Part shown: one piece after another, positions 34,675 to 43,730 of the stretch
How the letters are laid out: the number at the start of each line of letters is the position of its first letter
Position numbering within the stretch: the first letter of the stretch is position 1
From: Mycobacteroides sp. CBMA 271
GTDB lineage: Bacteria; Actinomycetota; Actinomycetes; Mycobacteriales; Mycobacteriaceae
NCBI RefSeq assembly: GCF_009729205.1
Contig: NZ_VTHB01000002.1
Location: forward strand, 434,001-498,000
DNA: 64,000 nt
Reading direction: 5' to 3'
Notes under the pieces: model-generated
Database searches by the model: none
What the model was told of the DNA's origin: nothing
What the model saw: only the letters and a program-made list of their open reading frames with translations
Program-made: the position numbers and the translations under genes

Positions 34675-36120
34675 CTACAGCGCCTTCAGTTCCTCGATGA
34701 CCGCGGACACCGACTTCTTGGCATCCCCGAACAGCATCGAGGTCTGCGGCTGGAAGAACAACGGGTTCTCGATACCGGCATAGCCCGAGCTCATCGAACG
34801 CTTCAACACGATGACCGACCGCGACTCGTCGACATTGAGAATCGGCATACCGTGAATCGGGCTGGACGGGTCATTACGAGCCGCTGGGTTGGTGACATCG
34901 TTGGCGCCGATCACGATGGTGACATCGGTCCGGTTGAACTCGCCGTTGATGTCGTCCATTTCCTTCATGGCGTCGTATTCCACATCGGCCTCGGCCAGCA
35001 AGACGTTCATGTGGCCGGGCATGCGACCGGCAACCGGGTGGATGGCGTACTTGACCTCGACGCCCTTGCTCTCCAGCAGATCCGCCATCTCCTTGACGGT
35101 GTGCTGGGCCTGCGCGACGGCCAGACCGTAACCGGGCACCACGATCACCTGGTTGGCGTAGGCCATCTGGATCGCGGCGTCAGAAGCCGAGGTGGCCTTG
35201 ACCGCGCCCTGCTCGGCACCGGGGCCTGCCGCCGCGCCCGAGTCGCCGCCGAACGAGCCGAACACAATGGCCGGAATGGACCGGTTCATCGCGACGGCCA
35301 TCAGGTTGGTCAGAATCGAACCGGACGCGCCGACGATCATGCCGGCCACGATCATCGCGGTGTTGTTCAGCGCCAAACCGGCTGCGGCAGCCGACAAACC
35401 TGTCATCGCGTTGAGCAGCGAGATGACCACGGGCATATCCGCGCCACCGATCGGGAACACCACGAACAGACCCATCACGCCGGCGAAGACCAACACCGCG
35501 ACGATCAACCAGACAGGCTTGCCCGGGTGCAGCCCCAGGTACACGGCGGTGCCGACGGCCGCCAGCAGCAACACGATGTTAGAGGCCTGGAACAGCTTGG
35601 CCGAGGCGACCAACTTCTTCTCGACACTCTTCGGGATGGACTCCTGCAGTTTGGCGAAGGCCACCAGCGAGCCCCAGAAGGAAACCGAACCGATGATCGC
35701 GGCGAACAACGACCCGACTACCAGCGCGACGGTCGGCGACTGATCCGGCTTGAACTCCGAGAATCCCTTGGTCTCAATGAATTCCGTCCAGGCGATGAGT
35801 GCGACGGTGCCACCGCCGACGCCGTTGAACAGCGCCACCAGCTGCGGCATGGCGGTCATCTTGGTCTTCAGGGCCGGCGGGATTCCCAGCGCGACACCGA
35901 TGGTGAGACCGGCGGCGATCAGGATCCAATCCAGCGTGGTCGCGGTCGGGATCACCTTGATCAGCGTGGCGACCACGGCGATGCCCATACCAACTGCGGC
36001 AAGCAGGTTTCCGCGTACCGCAGTCTTGGGCCCGGTCAGCCCGGACAGGCCGTAGATGAACAGTGCAAACGCGGCGATGTACAGGACGTCGACAAGGTAG
36101 GTGAGGCTTTCGGTGCTCAC
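34675..36120 (-). CDS. pntB: NAD(P) transhydrogenase beta subunit PntB
   Basis: A 481-residue protein: about nine membrane helices in the first 270 residues, then the NADP-binding domain III with VPGYGLAVAQAQ, HPVAGRMPGHMNVLLAEA, GANDVTNPAAR and GYAGIENPLF, all diagnostic of PntB. It couples proton entry to hydride transfer from NADH to NADP. GTG at 36120 overlaps the pntAb stop (GTGA). The order pntAa-pntAb-pntB matches Rv0155-Rv0157. Confidence 0.95.
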   Translation of the reverse strand: MSTESLTYLVDVLYIAAFALFIYGLSGLTGPKTAVRGNLLAAVGMGIAVVATLIKVIPTATTLDWILIAAGLTIGVALGIPPALKTKMTAMPQLVALFNGVGGGTVALIAWTEFIETKGFSEFKPDQSPTVALVVGSLFAAIIGSVSFWGSLVAFAKLQESIPKSVEKKLVASAKLFQASNIVLLLAAVGTAVYLGLHPGKPVWLIVAVLVFAGVMGLFVVFPIGGADMPVVISLLNAMTGLSAAAAGLALNNTAMIVAGMIVGASGSILTNLMAVAMNRSIPAIVFGSFGGDSGAAAGPGAEQGAVKATSASDAAIQMAYANQVIVVPGYGLAVAQAQHTVKEMADLLESKGVEVKYAIHPVAGRMPGHMNVLLAEADVEYDAMKEMDDINGEFNRTDVTIVIGANDVTNPAARNDPSSPIHGMPILNVDESRSVIVLKRSMSSGYAGIENPLFFQPQTSMLFGDAKKSVSAVIEELKAL

Positions 36121-36446
36121 TTGGCCGCCTCTTTCTGCTGCTCAGACTGTGCCGGCTTCTTCGACTTGAACATGCCCAGCATGCGGTCGGTCACCAGGAA
36201 GCCACCGATCACGTTCAGGGTTCCGAAGATCAGCGCGACAAACGCGATGATCCGAGTGCCCCAGCTGGCGTCGGCGGGCAGGTTACCCAACACGATCAGC
36301 GCGCCTAGCACCACGATGCCGTGAATGGCGTTGGTGCCCGACATCAACGGCGTGTGCAAGGTATTGGGCACCTTGGAGATAACGGCGAACCCGACAAACC
36401 CGGCAAGCACCAGGATCGCGATGTTGGCCAGCAATGGTCCATACAT
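36117..36446 (-). CDS. pntAb: NAD(P) transhydrogenase alpha subunit, membrane part PntAb
   Basis: ATG at 36446 (MYGPLLANIAILVLAGF) gives the expected short membrane subunit of 109 residues with three to four helices and NTLHTPLMSGTNAIHGIVVLG, the conserved PntAb stretch. The longer frame to 36902 is antisense-like sequence over pntAa. The split alpha subunit (PntAa + PntAb) is normal for mycobacteria. It starts 2 bp after the pntAa stop. Confidence 0.92.
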   Translation of the reverse strand: MYGPLLANIAILVLAGFVGFAVISKVPNTLHTPLMSGTNAIHGIVVLGALIVLGNLPADASWGTRIIAFVALIFGTLNVIGGFLVTDRMLGMFKSKKPAQSEQQKEAAK

Positions 36447-36448
36447 AT

Positions 36449-37537
36449 CTAGGAGACCTCCCGGGTAACGCAGGATCCCGCGACGATTTCGTCGTCGAAG
36501 TCCGGCGCGAGCGCGCCGTCTGTGATGAGTAGATCCAGCAGGGTGGTGATGTTCTTCGAGTACAGCTCGCTGGAGTGCTCGGGCATCGTCGCCGGCAGGT
36601 TGAGCGGTGAGGCGATCGTGACGCCGTGCTTGACGACGGTCTGGCCCGGCTCGGTCAGCTCGCAGTTGCCGCCGGTCTCGCCGGCGAGGTCGATGACGAC
36701 GGAGCCGGGCTTCATGCCCTCGACCGCGGCGGCGGTCACTAGGCGGGGGGCCGGCCGGCCGGGCACGAGCGCCGTGGTGATGACGACGTCGAATCCCTTG
36801 ATGGCTTCTTCGAGCGCCTTCTGCTGCTGTGCGCGCTCCTCCTCGGTGAGTTCTCGGGCGTATCCGCCCTCGCCGGCCGCATCTATGCCGAGATCGAGCC
36901 ACTGCGCCCCCACCGAGCGGACCTGGTCGGCCACCTCGGGGCGCACGTCGTAACCGGTGGTGCGGGCGCCAAGGCGCTTTGCGGTCGCCAACGCCTGCAG
37001 GCCGGCCACACCGACACCCAACACGAGCAGGAGAGCCGGCTTCACGGTGCCGGCAGCGGTGGTGAGCATCGGGAAGAACCGGGTGGACTCGGAGGCCGCC
37101 AACACCACCGCCTTGTAGCCGGACACGTTGGCCTGCGAGGACAATGCGTCCATCGCCTGCGCCCGGGAGATACGCGGAATCGCTTCCAGCGCAAAGGCTT
37201 GCACGCCTGCACTGCGCAACGCGCCGATGCTGTTGTCGGCATTGCGCGGCGCCAGGAACCCAATGAGGGTCTGTCCCTCGCGCAAGCGAGCGACCTCTGC
37301 CGCAGTGGGCGGCGCAACCTTCACGACGACGTCGGCAGACCAGGCGTCACCCGTTGAGGCCCCGGCCTCGGTGTACAGCTCGTCAGGCAGCAGCGCGCGC
37401 TCTCCGGCGCCACTTTCGATGACGACGTTCACACCCTTGCCAATCAAGCCGGCGATCGCCTTCGGCACCAACGCGACGCGTCGCTCGTCGTCGCCCGACT
37501 CGCGGGCAACTCCAATAGTCACTGGTTGATCAGTCAT
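36449..37537 (-). CDS. pntAa: NAD(P) transhydrogenase alpha subunit, soluble part PntAa
   Basis: A 362-residue NAD-binding subunit related to alanine dehydrogenase: N-terminal RESGDDERRVALVP, then LVLGVGVAGLQALATAKRLGA for NAD and the RQD-loop neighbourhood ending in VVITTALVPGRPAP. First gene of the operon, ATG at 37537. The upstream 130 bp hold a good promoter candidate and two palindromes. Confidence 0.94.
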   Translation of the reverse strand: MTDQPVTIGVARESGDDERRVALVPKAIAGLIGKGVNVVIESGAGERALLPDELYTEAGASTGDAWSADVVVKVAPPTAAEVARLREGQTLIGFLAPRNADNSIGALRSAGVQAFALEAIPRISRAQAMDALSSQANVSGYKAVVLAASESTRFFPMLTTAAGTVKPALLLVLGVGVAGLQALATAKRLGARTTGYDVRPEVADQVRSVGAQWLDLGIDAAGEGGYARELTEEERAQQQKALEEAIKGFDVVITTALVPGRPAPRLVTAAAVEGMKPGSVVIDLAGETGGNCELTEPGQTVVKHGVTIASPLNLPATMPEHSSELYSKNITTLLDLLITDGALAPDFDDEIVAGSCVTREVS

Positions 37538-37607
37538 CTAATCGCCCTTCACCCTGTTCAATGCTCTTCGCGCTAGCGCTCATCGCCGTGGTGCAGCATG
37601 CCGACGG

Positions 37608-37636
37608 ATCCTAAGGAAAGGCATGCTTGTTAACAA
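37608..37636 (-). promoter_or_regulatory. Candidate pnt promoter with overlapping palindrome
   Basis: On the minus strand TTGTTA and TAGGAT are spaced by exactly 17 bp. The -35 lies in the perfect palindrome CTTGTTAACAAG (37626-37637), and an 8-bp inverted repeat AGCATGCC/GGCATGCT (37595-37602 and 37620-37627) overlaps the spacer, so repressor control is likely. Confidence 0.5.
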
Positions 37637-37668
37637 GTCTTCCGTTTTTGTAAATCTTGCAAAGGTAG

Positions 37669-38757
37669 TTAACCAGGGCAAGGACCGCGATCTGGTACTC
37701 GTTCTGAATCGGCCGGCGGCCCCGGCGGACTTCCCTCACCGAACGGGCGACCACCCAACGCTTCCCGCCCGTGTGGCGTGAGCCAACCGCTCAGATCCGG
37801 CCCCTTCGGGACCACCCGGGTGGGATTGATGTCGGTGTGCACCACGTAGTAGTGCTCCTTGATCTGCCCGAAGTCGACGGTGTCACCAAAGCCGGGCGTC
37901 TGATAGAGATCTCGCGAATAGGCCCACAGCGCGGGCATCTCGGTCAGCTTCTCGCGGTTGCACTTGAAGTGTCCGTGATAGACCGGATCGAACCGGACGA
38001 GGGTGGTAAACAGCCGCACGTCGGCCTCGGTGATGGTTTCTCCGACGAGATAACGTTGTCCGGCAAGCCTTTCCGACAACCAATCCAGGGCCGTGAACAG
38101 GCGGTCATACGCGGCGTTGTACGCCTCCTGACCTCCGGCGAAACCACACCGATAGACACCGTTGTTAACCTCGGTGTAAATGCGGCGGCTTACCTCGTCG
38201 ATCTCTGCACGCAGCGCCTCCGGATACAGCTGCGGCGCTCCGGGGCGGTGGTACTCGGCCCATTCGGTGGAGAAGTCCAGCGTCATCTGTGCATAGTCAT
38301 TGGTGACGACCTCGCCCGTGGACTCCTCGACGATCGCGGGAACCGTGATGCCGCGCGGATAGTCCGGATACCGCTTGAGGTAGGCGTCACGCAGGAAATG
38401 GATTCCCAGTACCGGGTCCACCCCACCCGAATCAAGATCGAAGGTCCAGCTGCGCTTGTCATGCGTTGGACCGCAAAGACCAAGTGAAAGAACATTTTCC
38501 AGTCCAAGGAGGCGGCGGACAATCAGGGTGCGGTTGGCCCAGGGGCACGCTCGCGCGGCGACGAGTCGATACCTGCCGGATTCGACCGGATAGCCGTCAC
38601 GGCCGTCCGCCGTGATCCGGGTGGTGATGTAGTTGGTGTCCCGCTTGAACTCACCGGGCTCGACGTACGTGGTGTTCTCGGAGGTCTCGGTGTTCTCTGG
38701 GGACGGGCTCACACACTCCAGTCTTGCACCGCGAGCCGCTGCGGAGACGGGGTTCAT
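37669..38757 (-). CDS. GST-family hydroquinone reductase-like protein
   Basis: A 362-residue protein of the glutathionyl-hydroquinone reductase (YqjG/ECM4) branch of Omega GSTs. The catalytic Cys71 is in AARACPWANRT, followed by YPRGITVPAIVEE, VTNDYAQM and the C-terminal helical domain with YLVGETITEADVRLF and RFDPVYHGHFKCN. Mycobacteria lack glutathione, so the thiol partner is probably mycothiol. ATG at 38757 or GTG at 38712 are possible starts. The C-terminal 40 residues are Pro/Gly-rich. Confidence 0.85.
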   Translation of the reverse strand: MNPVSAAARGARLECVSPSPENTETSENTTYVEPGEFKRDTNYITTRITADGRDGYPVESGRYRLVAARACPWANRTLIVRRLLGLENVLSLGLCGPTHDKRSWTFDLDSGGVDPVLGIHFLRDAYLKRYPDYPRGITVPAIVEESTGEVVTNDYAQMTLDFSTEWAEYHRPGAPQLYPEALRAEIDEVSRRIYTEVNNGVYRCGFAGGQEAYNAAYDRLFTALDWLSERLAGQRYLVGETITEADVRLFTTLVRFDPVYHGHFKCNREKLTEMPALWAYSRDLYQTPGFGDTVDFGQIKEHYYVVHTDINPTRVVPKGPDLSGWLTPHGREALGGRPFGEGSPPGPPADSERVPDRGPCPG

Positions 38758-38803
38758 TGCGCTGTTTTGTCAGGTCCGCTCCACCACTGCCTGCCAGCCG
38801 CCC

Positions 38804-39730
38804 CTAGCCGGGCCGAACGGCGGTGAGGTAGTTACCTTGCTTCGTCAGCTCGACGATCTCCTGCGGCAGCTCCGGGACCTCCACCCCGTACGCGGCGGCC
38901 AGTTGCAGGGCATCCGCGCCCTGCACCGTCCACCCACGCGCGGCCAACCACTCCTGTACGTCTGCTCGTTCTTCGTCATAGAACAGCGAACTGATGTCCA
39001 CCTTCGACATGGGATGGTCCTCGTCGGCGTATTTCTTCTGCACCTCACCCCATTTGGAGAAGTCCGGCCTTCCGCGCAGGGCTTCAACGGCGATCTGGCT
39101 TCCCGGCGCCGACAGCGCCACAACCCGCTCGAACAGCAGATCCTGTGCCGCAGAGGGCAAATAGATGATCAAGCCTTCGGCCGACCATGCCGTCGGAGCC
39201 TCGGGATCGAAACCCGCCGCGAGCAATGCGGCAGGCCAGTCGTCCCGGAGATCGACAGCGATTTCGCGCCGGTCGCTGGTCGGAGTGGCGCCGTGTTCGG
39301 CGAGGACCCGGTCCTTGAACTCCAGGACCTGGGGTTGATCGAGCTCGAAGACCTTGGTGCCCTCCGGCCACGGCAACCGATGTGCGCGCACGTCCAGTCC
39401 AGCGGCCAAAATCACCGCTTGTGTGCACCCGGAATTCGTTGCGCTCACAAAGAACTCATCGAAGAACTTGCTGCGCAAGCCGATCTGCCGCAGCGCGGTG
39501 GTTGGGTTCGTACCCTGCGCCTCGGGATTGTCCAGCAGCGCGATCAGGTTCGGTTCGCCTGCGGCACGCACGAAATGCTCCGCATACGTATCGCGCACCA
39601 ACGGCTCGGCGTGTGCGTTCTCGATTGCACGCGCCGCCGCCACGCCCAGCGCCGTGAATCCGACACTCGACACGATGTCCCAGGAGTCGCCCTCGGTGCG
39701 CGACCAGTCCTTGTCCTCGAGATTGGTCAT
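38804..39730 (-). CDS. TIGR00027-family SAM-dependent methyltransferase
   Basis: A 308-residue LCMT-like methyltransferase of the mycobacterial TIGR00027 family: [19 protein letters not shown] at the start, motif I VILAAGLDVRAHRLPWP, then [16 protein letters not shown] and WSAEGLIIYLP. Cytosolic. Last of three tandem copies; its ATG overlaps the stop of the upstream copy (ATGA). Acceptors of this family are mostly unknown; lipid roles have been proposed. Confidence 0.86.
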   Translation of the reverse strand: MTNLEDKDWSRTEGDSWDIVSSVGFTALGVAAARAIENAHAEPLVRDTYAEHFVRAAGEPNLIALLDNPEAQGTNPTTALRQIGLRSKFFDEFFVSATNSGCTQAVILAAGLDVRAHRLPWPEGTKVFELDQPQVLEFKDRVLAEHGATPTSDRREIAVDLRDDWPAALLAAGFDPEAPTAWSAEGLIIYLPSAAQDLLFERVVALSAPGSQIAVEALRGRPDFSKWGEVQKKYADEDHPMSKVDISSLFYDEERADVQEWLAARGWTVQGADALQLAAAYGVEVPELPQEIVELTKQGNYLTAVRPG

Positions 39731-40665
39731 CGTGTGGTCCTTTCAGCCAGGGTGCACGTCAGGTAGTGCATAGCGCTGGCGAGCTCGCGGATGTCCTCGG
39801 GGACTTCCGGGTACTGCACGCCGTAACTATCCGCAAGCGCAAACATGTCCAGCCCCTGAGTGTTCCATCCACGTTCGGAGAACCACACCACGGGCGGCGT
39901 CTTCTCGTCGTCGTAGAACAGCTCAGTGATATCTATCTTGCCGAACGTGTCCTTCTCGGACCGGTACTTCTGTTCGACCTTGGCGAACTGAGTCATACCC
40001 AAGGCACCCGTCGGCCCCTCGATGGCGGCGCGGCTACCGGGAGCCGACAGCTCGGCCACCCGCTCAAACAGCAGTTCTTGCGCTGCCGCAGGCAGATACG
40101 GCAGCAGCCCTTCCGCCGACCAGGCGGTGGGCTGGCCGGGATCGAATCCGGCCTCCTTCAGCGCGGTGGGCCAGTCGTCGCGCAGGTCCACCGCGACGAC
40201 TCGCCGATCACATGTTGGCGCGGCTCCCTGCTCGGCGTACACCCGGTCCTTGAAGGCCAGAACCTCCGGCAGGTCCAGTTCAAACACCGTGACGCCAGCG
40301 GGCCACGGCAGCCGGTGCGCACGTGCGTCCAGACCCGCCGCCAGAATCACCGCCTGCCGTATGCCGGAGGCCGCGGCCTCCAGAAAAAACTCATCGAAGA
40401 ACCGGCTGCGCAAGCCCATACCGCGCAGATACTCGAACGGAGATGCTTGCGGCGCATCACGTTTCGTTATTGTCCCGATCAAATGCGGTTCGCCCGCCGC
40501 GAGCACGAAATGCTTTGCGAACGGGTCATCGATCAGCGCGTCGGGCCGCTCGCTTTCCACGGCACGCTGCGCGCTGACACCGAGCGCGGTGTATCCCACA
40601 CTGGACACGATGTCCCATGAATCGCCGTCGGTGCGTGCCGAGCTTCCCTGGTCCGTACTGGTCAT
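39727..40665 (-). CDS. TIGR00027-family SAM-dependent methyltransferase
   Basis: A 312-residue middle copy of the tandem array, with WDIVSSVGYTALGVSAQRA, VILAAGLDARAHRLPWP, FELDLPEVLAFKDRVY and [11 protein letters not shown]. It is clearly closest to its downstream neighbour at 38804, suggesting local duplication. It starts 9 bp after the stop of the upstream copy and overlaps the next gene, so the three are probably one transcript. Confidence 0.86.
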   Translation of the reverse strand: MTSTDQGSSARTDGDSWDIVSSVGYTALGVSAQRAVESERPDALIDDPFAKHFVLAAGEPHLIGTITKRDAPQASPFEYLRGMGLRSRFFDEFFLEAAASGIRQAVILAAGLDARAHRLPWPAGVTVFELDLPEVLAFKDRVYAEQGAAPTCDRRVVAVDLRDDWPTALKEAGFDPGQPTAWSAEGLLPYLPAAAQELLFERVAELSAPGSRAAIEGPTGALGMTQFAKVEQKYRSEKDTFGKIDITELFYDDEKTPPVVWFSERGWNTQGLDMFALADSYGVQYPEVPEDIRELASAMHYLTCTLAERTTR

Positions 40666-40674
40666 CTCAGCCTC

Positions 40675-41649
40675 TCAACGATCTCGAACGGCGGTGAAGT
40701 ACCGGCTCTGTGCCATGGCGTCGGTCAGATCGTGCTCGCCGGCCAAGGGAGCGCGGTTATACCGCTCCAGCAGTTCACCGGCGCTGGTCGCGTCGACGGC
40801 CCATCCATGTCCGGTCAGCCACCGCGCCGGATCCTCGCGCTCGTCGCCGAACCACAGGCTCGACGGCGGGCCATCCTCTTCCACGAGACTCTTGAAGATC
40901 CGCTGCAGCGTGCCTTCGTCCTTCTCCATCGCATCGGACATCCGGTCTGCCTGAGTCCCCGGAGCACCGAAATCCTCGACGGCAACCCGGCTCCCAGGTG
41001 CGGAGAGGTCGACGATGCGCTGAAACAGCAGATCCTGGGCGGCGCCGGGCAGGAAAGGAAGTAGCCCCTCGGCCAGCCAGGCCGTCGGTTGCGTGGAATC
41101 GAATCCGACGTCCTTGAGCGCCGCTGGCCAATCGTCGCGCAGATCGATAGGCAGATCACGGACCGTGGTCGTGGCCTGTACGCCGTGCTCGTCGAGAACC
41201 CGGGTCTTGAACTCAAGCACCTTGGGGAGGTCAAGCGCGTAGACCGTGGTGCCCGCGGCCCATGGCAGTCGGTACCCACGGACATCGAGCCCGGCCGCCA
41301 GGATCACCGCCTGCCGAATGCCCGCTTCCCCGGCCGCGAGAAAGAACTCGTCGAAGTACTTGGTCCGTGCCCCGAGATAGCTCGAGAACAGCTGAACGTC
41401 CGGCTCCTGGGCGACCGCAGGATCGTCCAACAACTCAGAGAACACGGGAGCCTGGGCCTTCGTCGCAGCGACAAAATGCTGCGCATAATCGTCGCGCGCC
41501 AGCGGCTCGGGCTTACGCGCCTCGACGGCCCGCATCGCACTCACGATGAGCGCGGTGGCCCCCACGCTCGTCACGATGTCCCAGGTGTCACCTTCGGTTC
41601 TGGCCACAGCAGGTCTCCCATCAAACGCTGATGTCAGGTGTGCGTACAT
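40675..41649 (-). CDS. TIGR00027-family SAM-dependent methyltransferase
   Basis: A 324-residue first copy of the array with WDIVTSVGATALIVSAMRA, VILAAGLDVRGYRLPWA, YALDLPKVLEFKTRVL and [11 protein letters not shown]. It is more divergent than the two following copies. ATG at 41649 is used; a later start around the ARTEGDTWD block would also keep the domain. A 16-bp inverted repeat lies 24 bp upstream. Confidence 0.85.
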   Translation of the reverse strand: MYAHLTSAFDGRPAVARTEGDTWDIVTSVGATALIVSAMRAVEARKPEPLARDDYAQHFVAATKAQAPVFSELLDDPAVAQEPDVQLFSSYLGARTKYFDEFFLAAGEAGIRQAVILAAGLDVRGYRLPWAAGTTVYALDLPKVLEFKTRVLDEHGVQATTTVRDLPIDLRDDWPAALKDVGFDSTQPTAWLAEGLLPFLPGAAQDLLFQRIVDLSAPGSRVAVEDFGAPGTQADRMSDAMEKDEGTLQRIFKSLVEEDGPPSSLWFGDEREDPARWLTGHGWAVDATSAGELLERYNRAPLAGEHDLTDAMAQSRYFTAVRDR

Positions 41650-41672
41650 CTGAAAGCGCTGGTCACAGCCCT

Positions 41673-41688
41673 AACTCACTCGTGAGTT
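41673..41688. promoter_or_regulatory. Inverted repeat upstream of the methyltransferase array
   Basis: AACTCAC-TC-GTGAGTT has perfect 7-bp arms around a 2-bp centre, 24 bp before the first methyltransferase start and in the gap after the crotonase gene. It looks like a dimer binding site, for example of a TetR; no regulator gene adjoins. Confidence 0.5.
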
Positions 41689-41774
41689 CGCACAACTAAC
41701 AACAGTACGCCGATTGCCCGAGAGCGCCACTTGTCCGTTTTCGAAGAGACCCGAGGCTCCGCGAAAAGCTAAAG

Positions 41775-42533
41775 CTACTTGCCCTTCCAGACGGGGGCGC
41801 GCTTCTCGGCGAATGCCCTCGCGCCTTCCTTGGCGTCCTCGGACACAAAGATCGGCATGAGGATCTCGCCCTGCTTGGCGAAGGCCTCCTCCGGCGCCCA
41901 GCTCGCCGACTCGACGACGATGCGCTTAGTGGCAGCGACGGCCAAGGGACCGTTCGCGGTGATCTTTGCGGCCAGCTCTAGCGCGGTCTCCAAGGCCTGC
42001 CCGTCGTCGACGAGCCGGTTGATGAACCCGTACTTGGCGGCGTCCTCGGCGGTGAATGAGTCACCGGTCAGCGCCAGCTCCATAGCGACCTGGTACGGAA
42101 TCCGATTCGGCAGCCGTAGCAGACCCCCGGCACCGGCCACCAGGCCGCGCTTGACCTCGGGGATGCCGAACTTGGCGCTGCGACCCGCCACCACCAGGTC
42201 GCAGGACAGCACCAATTCGGTGCCACCTGCCAGGGCGAAGCCTTCCACCGCAGCGATGATCGGCTTACGCGGCGGCACGTTGGTGAAGCCGAGGCCACGC
42301 TCGGAAAGTACCGCCTCGCCGCTCACGAATGCCTTGAGATCCATTCCGGCACAGAAGTTTCCACCCGCACCGGTGATAATCGCGACGGACAGATCATCGG
42401 AGCCGTCTAACCGCTCTGCCGCAGCGGCGAGTCCCAAGCTGACGGCCCTGTTGACCGCATTCCGCGCATCCGGGCGGTTGATGGTGATTAGCAGGACACG
42501 GTCACGCTGTTCAATCAGGACTTCGTCTGACAT
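41775..42533 (-). CDS. Enoyl-CoA hydratase (crotonase family)
   Basis: A 252-residue crotonase: INRPDARNAVNRAV, oxyanion block GGNFCAGMDLKAF, VEGFALAGGTELVLSCDLVVA and KFGIPEVKRGLVAGAGGLLRLP, with the C-terminal VWKGK. The Glu in the GTELVLSCD region is one hydratase acid; the second is at PEVKRGL. It probably acts in beta-oxidation. ATG at 42533. The gene follows an aminoglycoside-phosphotransferase-like gene by 46 bp and may share its transcript. Confidence 0.86.
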   Translation of the reverse strand: MSDEVLIEQRDRVLLITINRPDARNAVNRAVSLGLAAAAERLDGSDDLSVAIITGAGGNFCAGMDLKAFVSGEAVLSERGLGFTNVPPRKPIIAAVEGFALAGGTELVLSCDLVVAGRSAKFGIPEVKRGLVAGAGGLLRLPNRIPYQVAMELALTGDSFTAEDAAKYGFINRLVDDGQALETALELAAKITANGPLAVAATKRIVVESASWAPEEAFAKQGEILMPIFVSEDAKEGARAFAEKRAPVWKGK

Positions 42534-42579
42534 GGCTTTCCTTTGGGTAGCGAGCGAGTCGGTGAGTTAGTACGCGATG

Positions 42580-43638
42580 CTATCCGGCGGCCGGAATGAG
42601 GCTGCGGGCAACCGAAAGCAGCCTCGGAACGCCCTCGTCCAGCTCCGCAAAGAACGGGTCGTCGGTGGTACCCGCCAGATGTCGCTGGTAGGACACCTCC
42701 AGCAGGGTGGCGAGCTTCCAGCCGCCCAACACCTGATAGTAGATCAAATCGCCTGGGGTCCAATAGCTTTGATCACCAGTGCGGGCACCGCGGTAGGCCT
42801 CGGCGATCTCCAAGTGAGTGGGGCAGCCGTCCTGAGCGGTCACCGATCCGGTGAGCTCTGCCATGGCGACCTCCCCACCGGGTTCCGGGGTCATGTACAA
42901 CAGGTATCCGAGGTCGGCCAGCGGATCACCGACGGTCGCCATCTCCCAGTCCAGGACGGCCGTGATCTGCGCCGTTGCCGAGTCGACGAGCACGTTATCC
43001 AGCTTGTAATCCCCGTGCACCACGGCCGCCGGACGGTCTCCGGGGTAATTCTCGGTGAGCCAGGTGGTGATGGCGGTGTGATCCTCCAGATCGCGGCCGG
43101 TGGGCAGCTCGTTGATGGACTCCCACTGCCCGCCCCACGTCTTCAATTGCCGTGCCAGATAACCCGATTCACGTCCCAGCTTGGCCTCCACCAACCGCGC
43201 GGGATCGGCATTGTGTATCTCGGCGAGCGCGACAGCCAGGTCCAGCACCAGCTCTCGCCGCGCGGGCCCGACGAACCATTCCGGCGAGACATCCCGGATC
43301 ACCTCCCCCTCCTGACGCTCCATCAGATAGAAGGGAGCGCCGAAGATCTCGGCGTCGGTGCTGGCCAGGGTGACGCGCGGGACCCGCACCTGGGCGCTGC
43401 TGAGCGCGTCGAGCACGCGGTACTCGCGCATCACGTCGTGCGCACCCGCCTGCAGCCGACCGAACGGCGGACGCCGCATAATCCACTGCGCGCCAGAGCT
43501 TCCCGCAACCACATAGGTCAGGTTGGAGTGTCCCGCGGACAGCCGGCGAACCGTTACCTGCTCGCCCAGCTCCCGATTGAGGTAGTCCAGCAGGCTCGCG
43601 GGGATGGCGTCAGCGTCCGGTGTCACGTCATCGTCCAT
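42580..43638 (-). CDS. Aminoglycoside-phosphotransferase-like (APH) kinase, ACAD10-type
   Basis: A 352-residue kinase-fold protein with the catalytic HGDYKLDN (208-215) and the metal-binding DWE (230-232). The N-terminal GHSNLTYVV and WIMRRPP are typical of the acyl-CoA-metabolism-linked APH group (as fused to acyl-CoA dehydrogenase in ACAD10), not antibiotic resistance kinases. Neighbouring crotonase supports a role in lipid degradation, perhaps of hydroxyacyl-CoA. ATG at 43638, 92 bp from the divergent transporter gene. Confidence 0.83.
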   Translation of the reverse strand: MDDDVTPDADAIPASLLDYLNRELGEQVTVRRLSAGHSNLTYVVAGSSGAQWIMRRPPFGRLQAGAHDVMREYRVLDALSSAQVRVPRVTLASTDAEIFGAPFYLMERQEGEVIRDVSPEWFVGPARRELVLDLAVALAEIHNADPARLVEAKLGRESGYLARQLKTWGGQWESINELPTGRDLEDHTAITTWLTENYPGDRPAAVVHGDYKLDNVLVDSATAQITAVLDWEMATVGDPLADLGYLLYMTPEPGGEVAMAELTGSVTAQDGCPTHLEIAEAYRGARTGDQSYWTPGDLIYYQVLGGWKLATLLEVSYQRHLAGTTDDPFFAELDEGVPRLLSVARSLIPAAG

Positions 43639-43730
43639 GACACATGTTTACCTGACGGCCTAAACCCTGAGAAAGGCACTAGGTCGTTCCTTAGCCATTC
43701 GCGCTGCCAACTGGGGCGATCTCATCCAGT

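Noticed and set aside
34207..36324. A 705-codon plus-strand open frame opposite the transhydrogenase genes.
   Set aside because: Composition is His/Asp/Arg/Gly-rich, no domain is recognisable, and pntB and pntAb on the other strand are certain; it is a GC-driven antisense frame. Similar long frames at 11192-12541, 42577-43746, 52004-53398, 54410-55693 and 57313-58494 were dropped for the same reason.
42580..43638. Aminoglycoside resistance kinase.
   Set aside because: The HGD and DWE motifs fit the APH fold, but the N-terminus and crotonase neighbour fit the acyl-CoA-linked branch rather than resistance enzymes.
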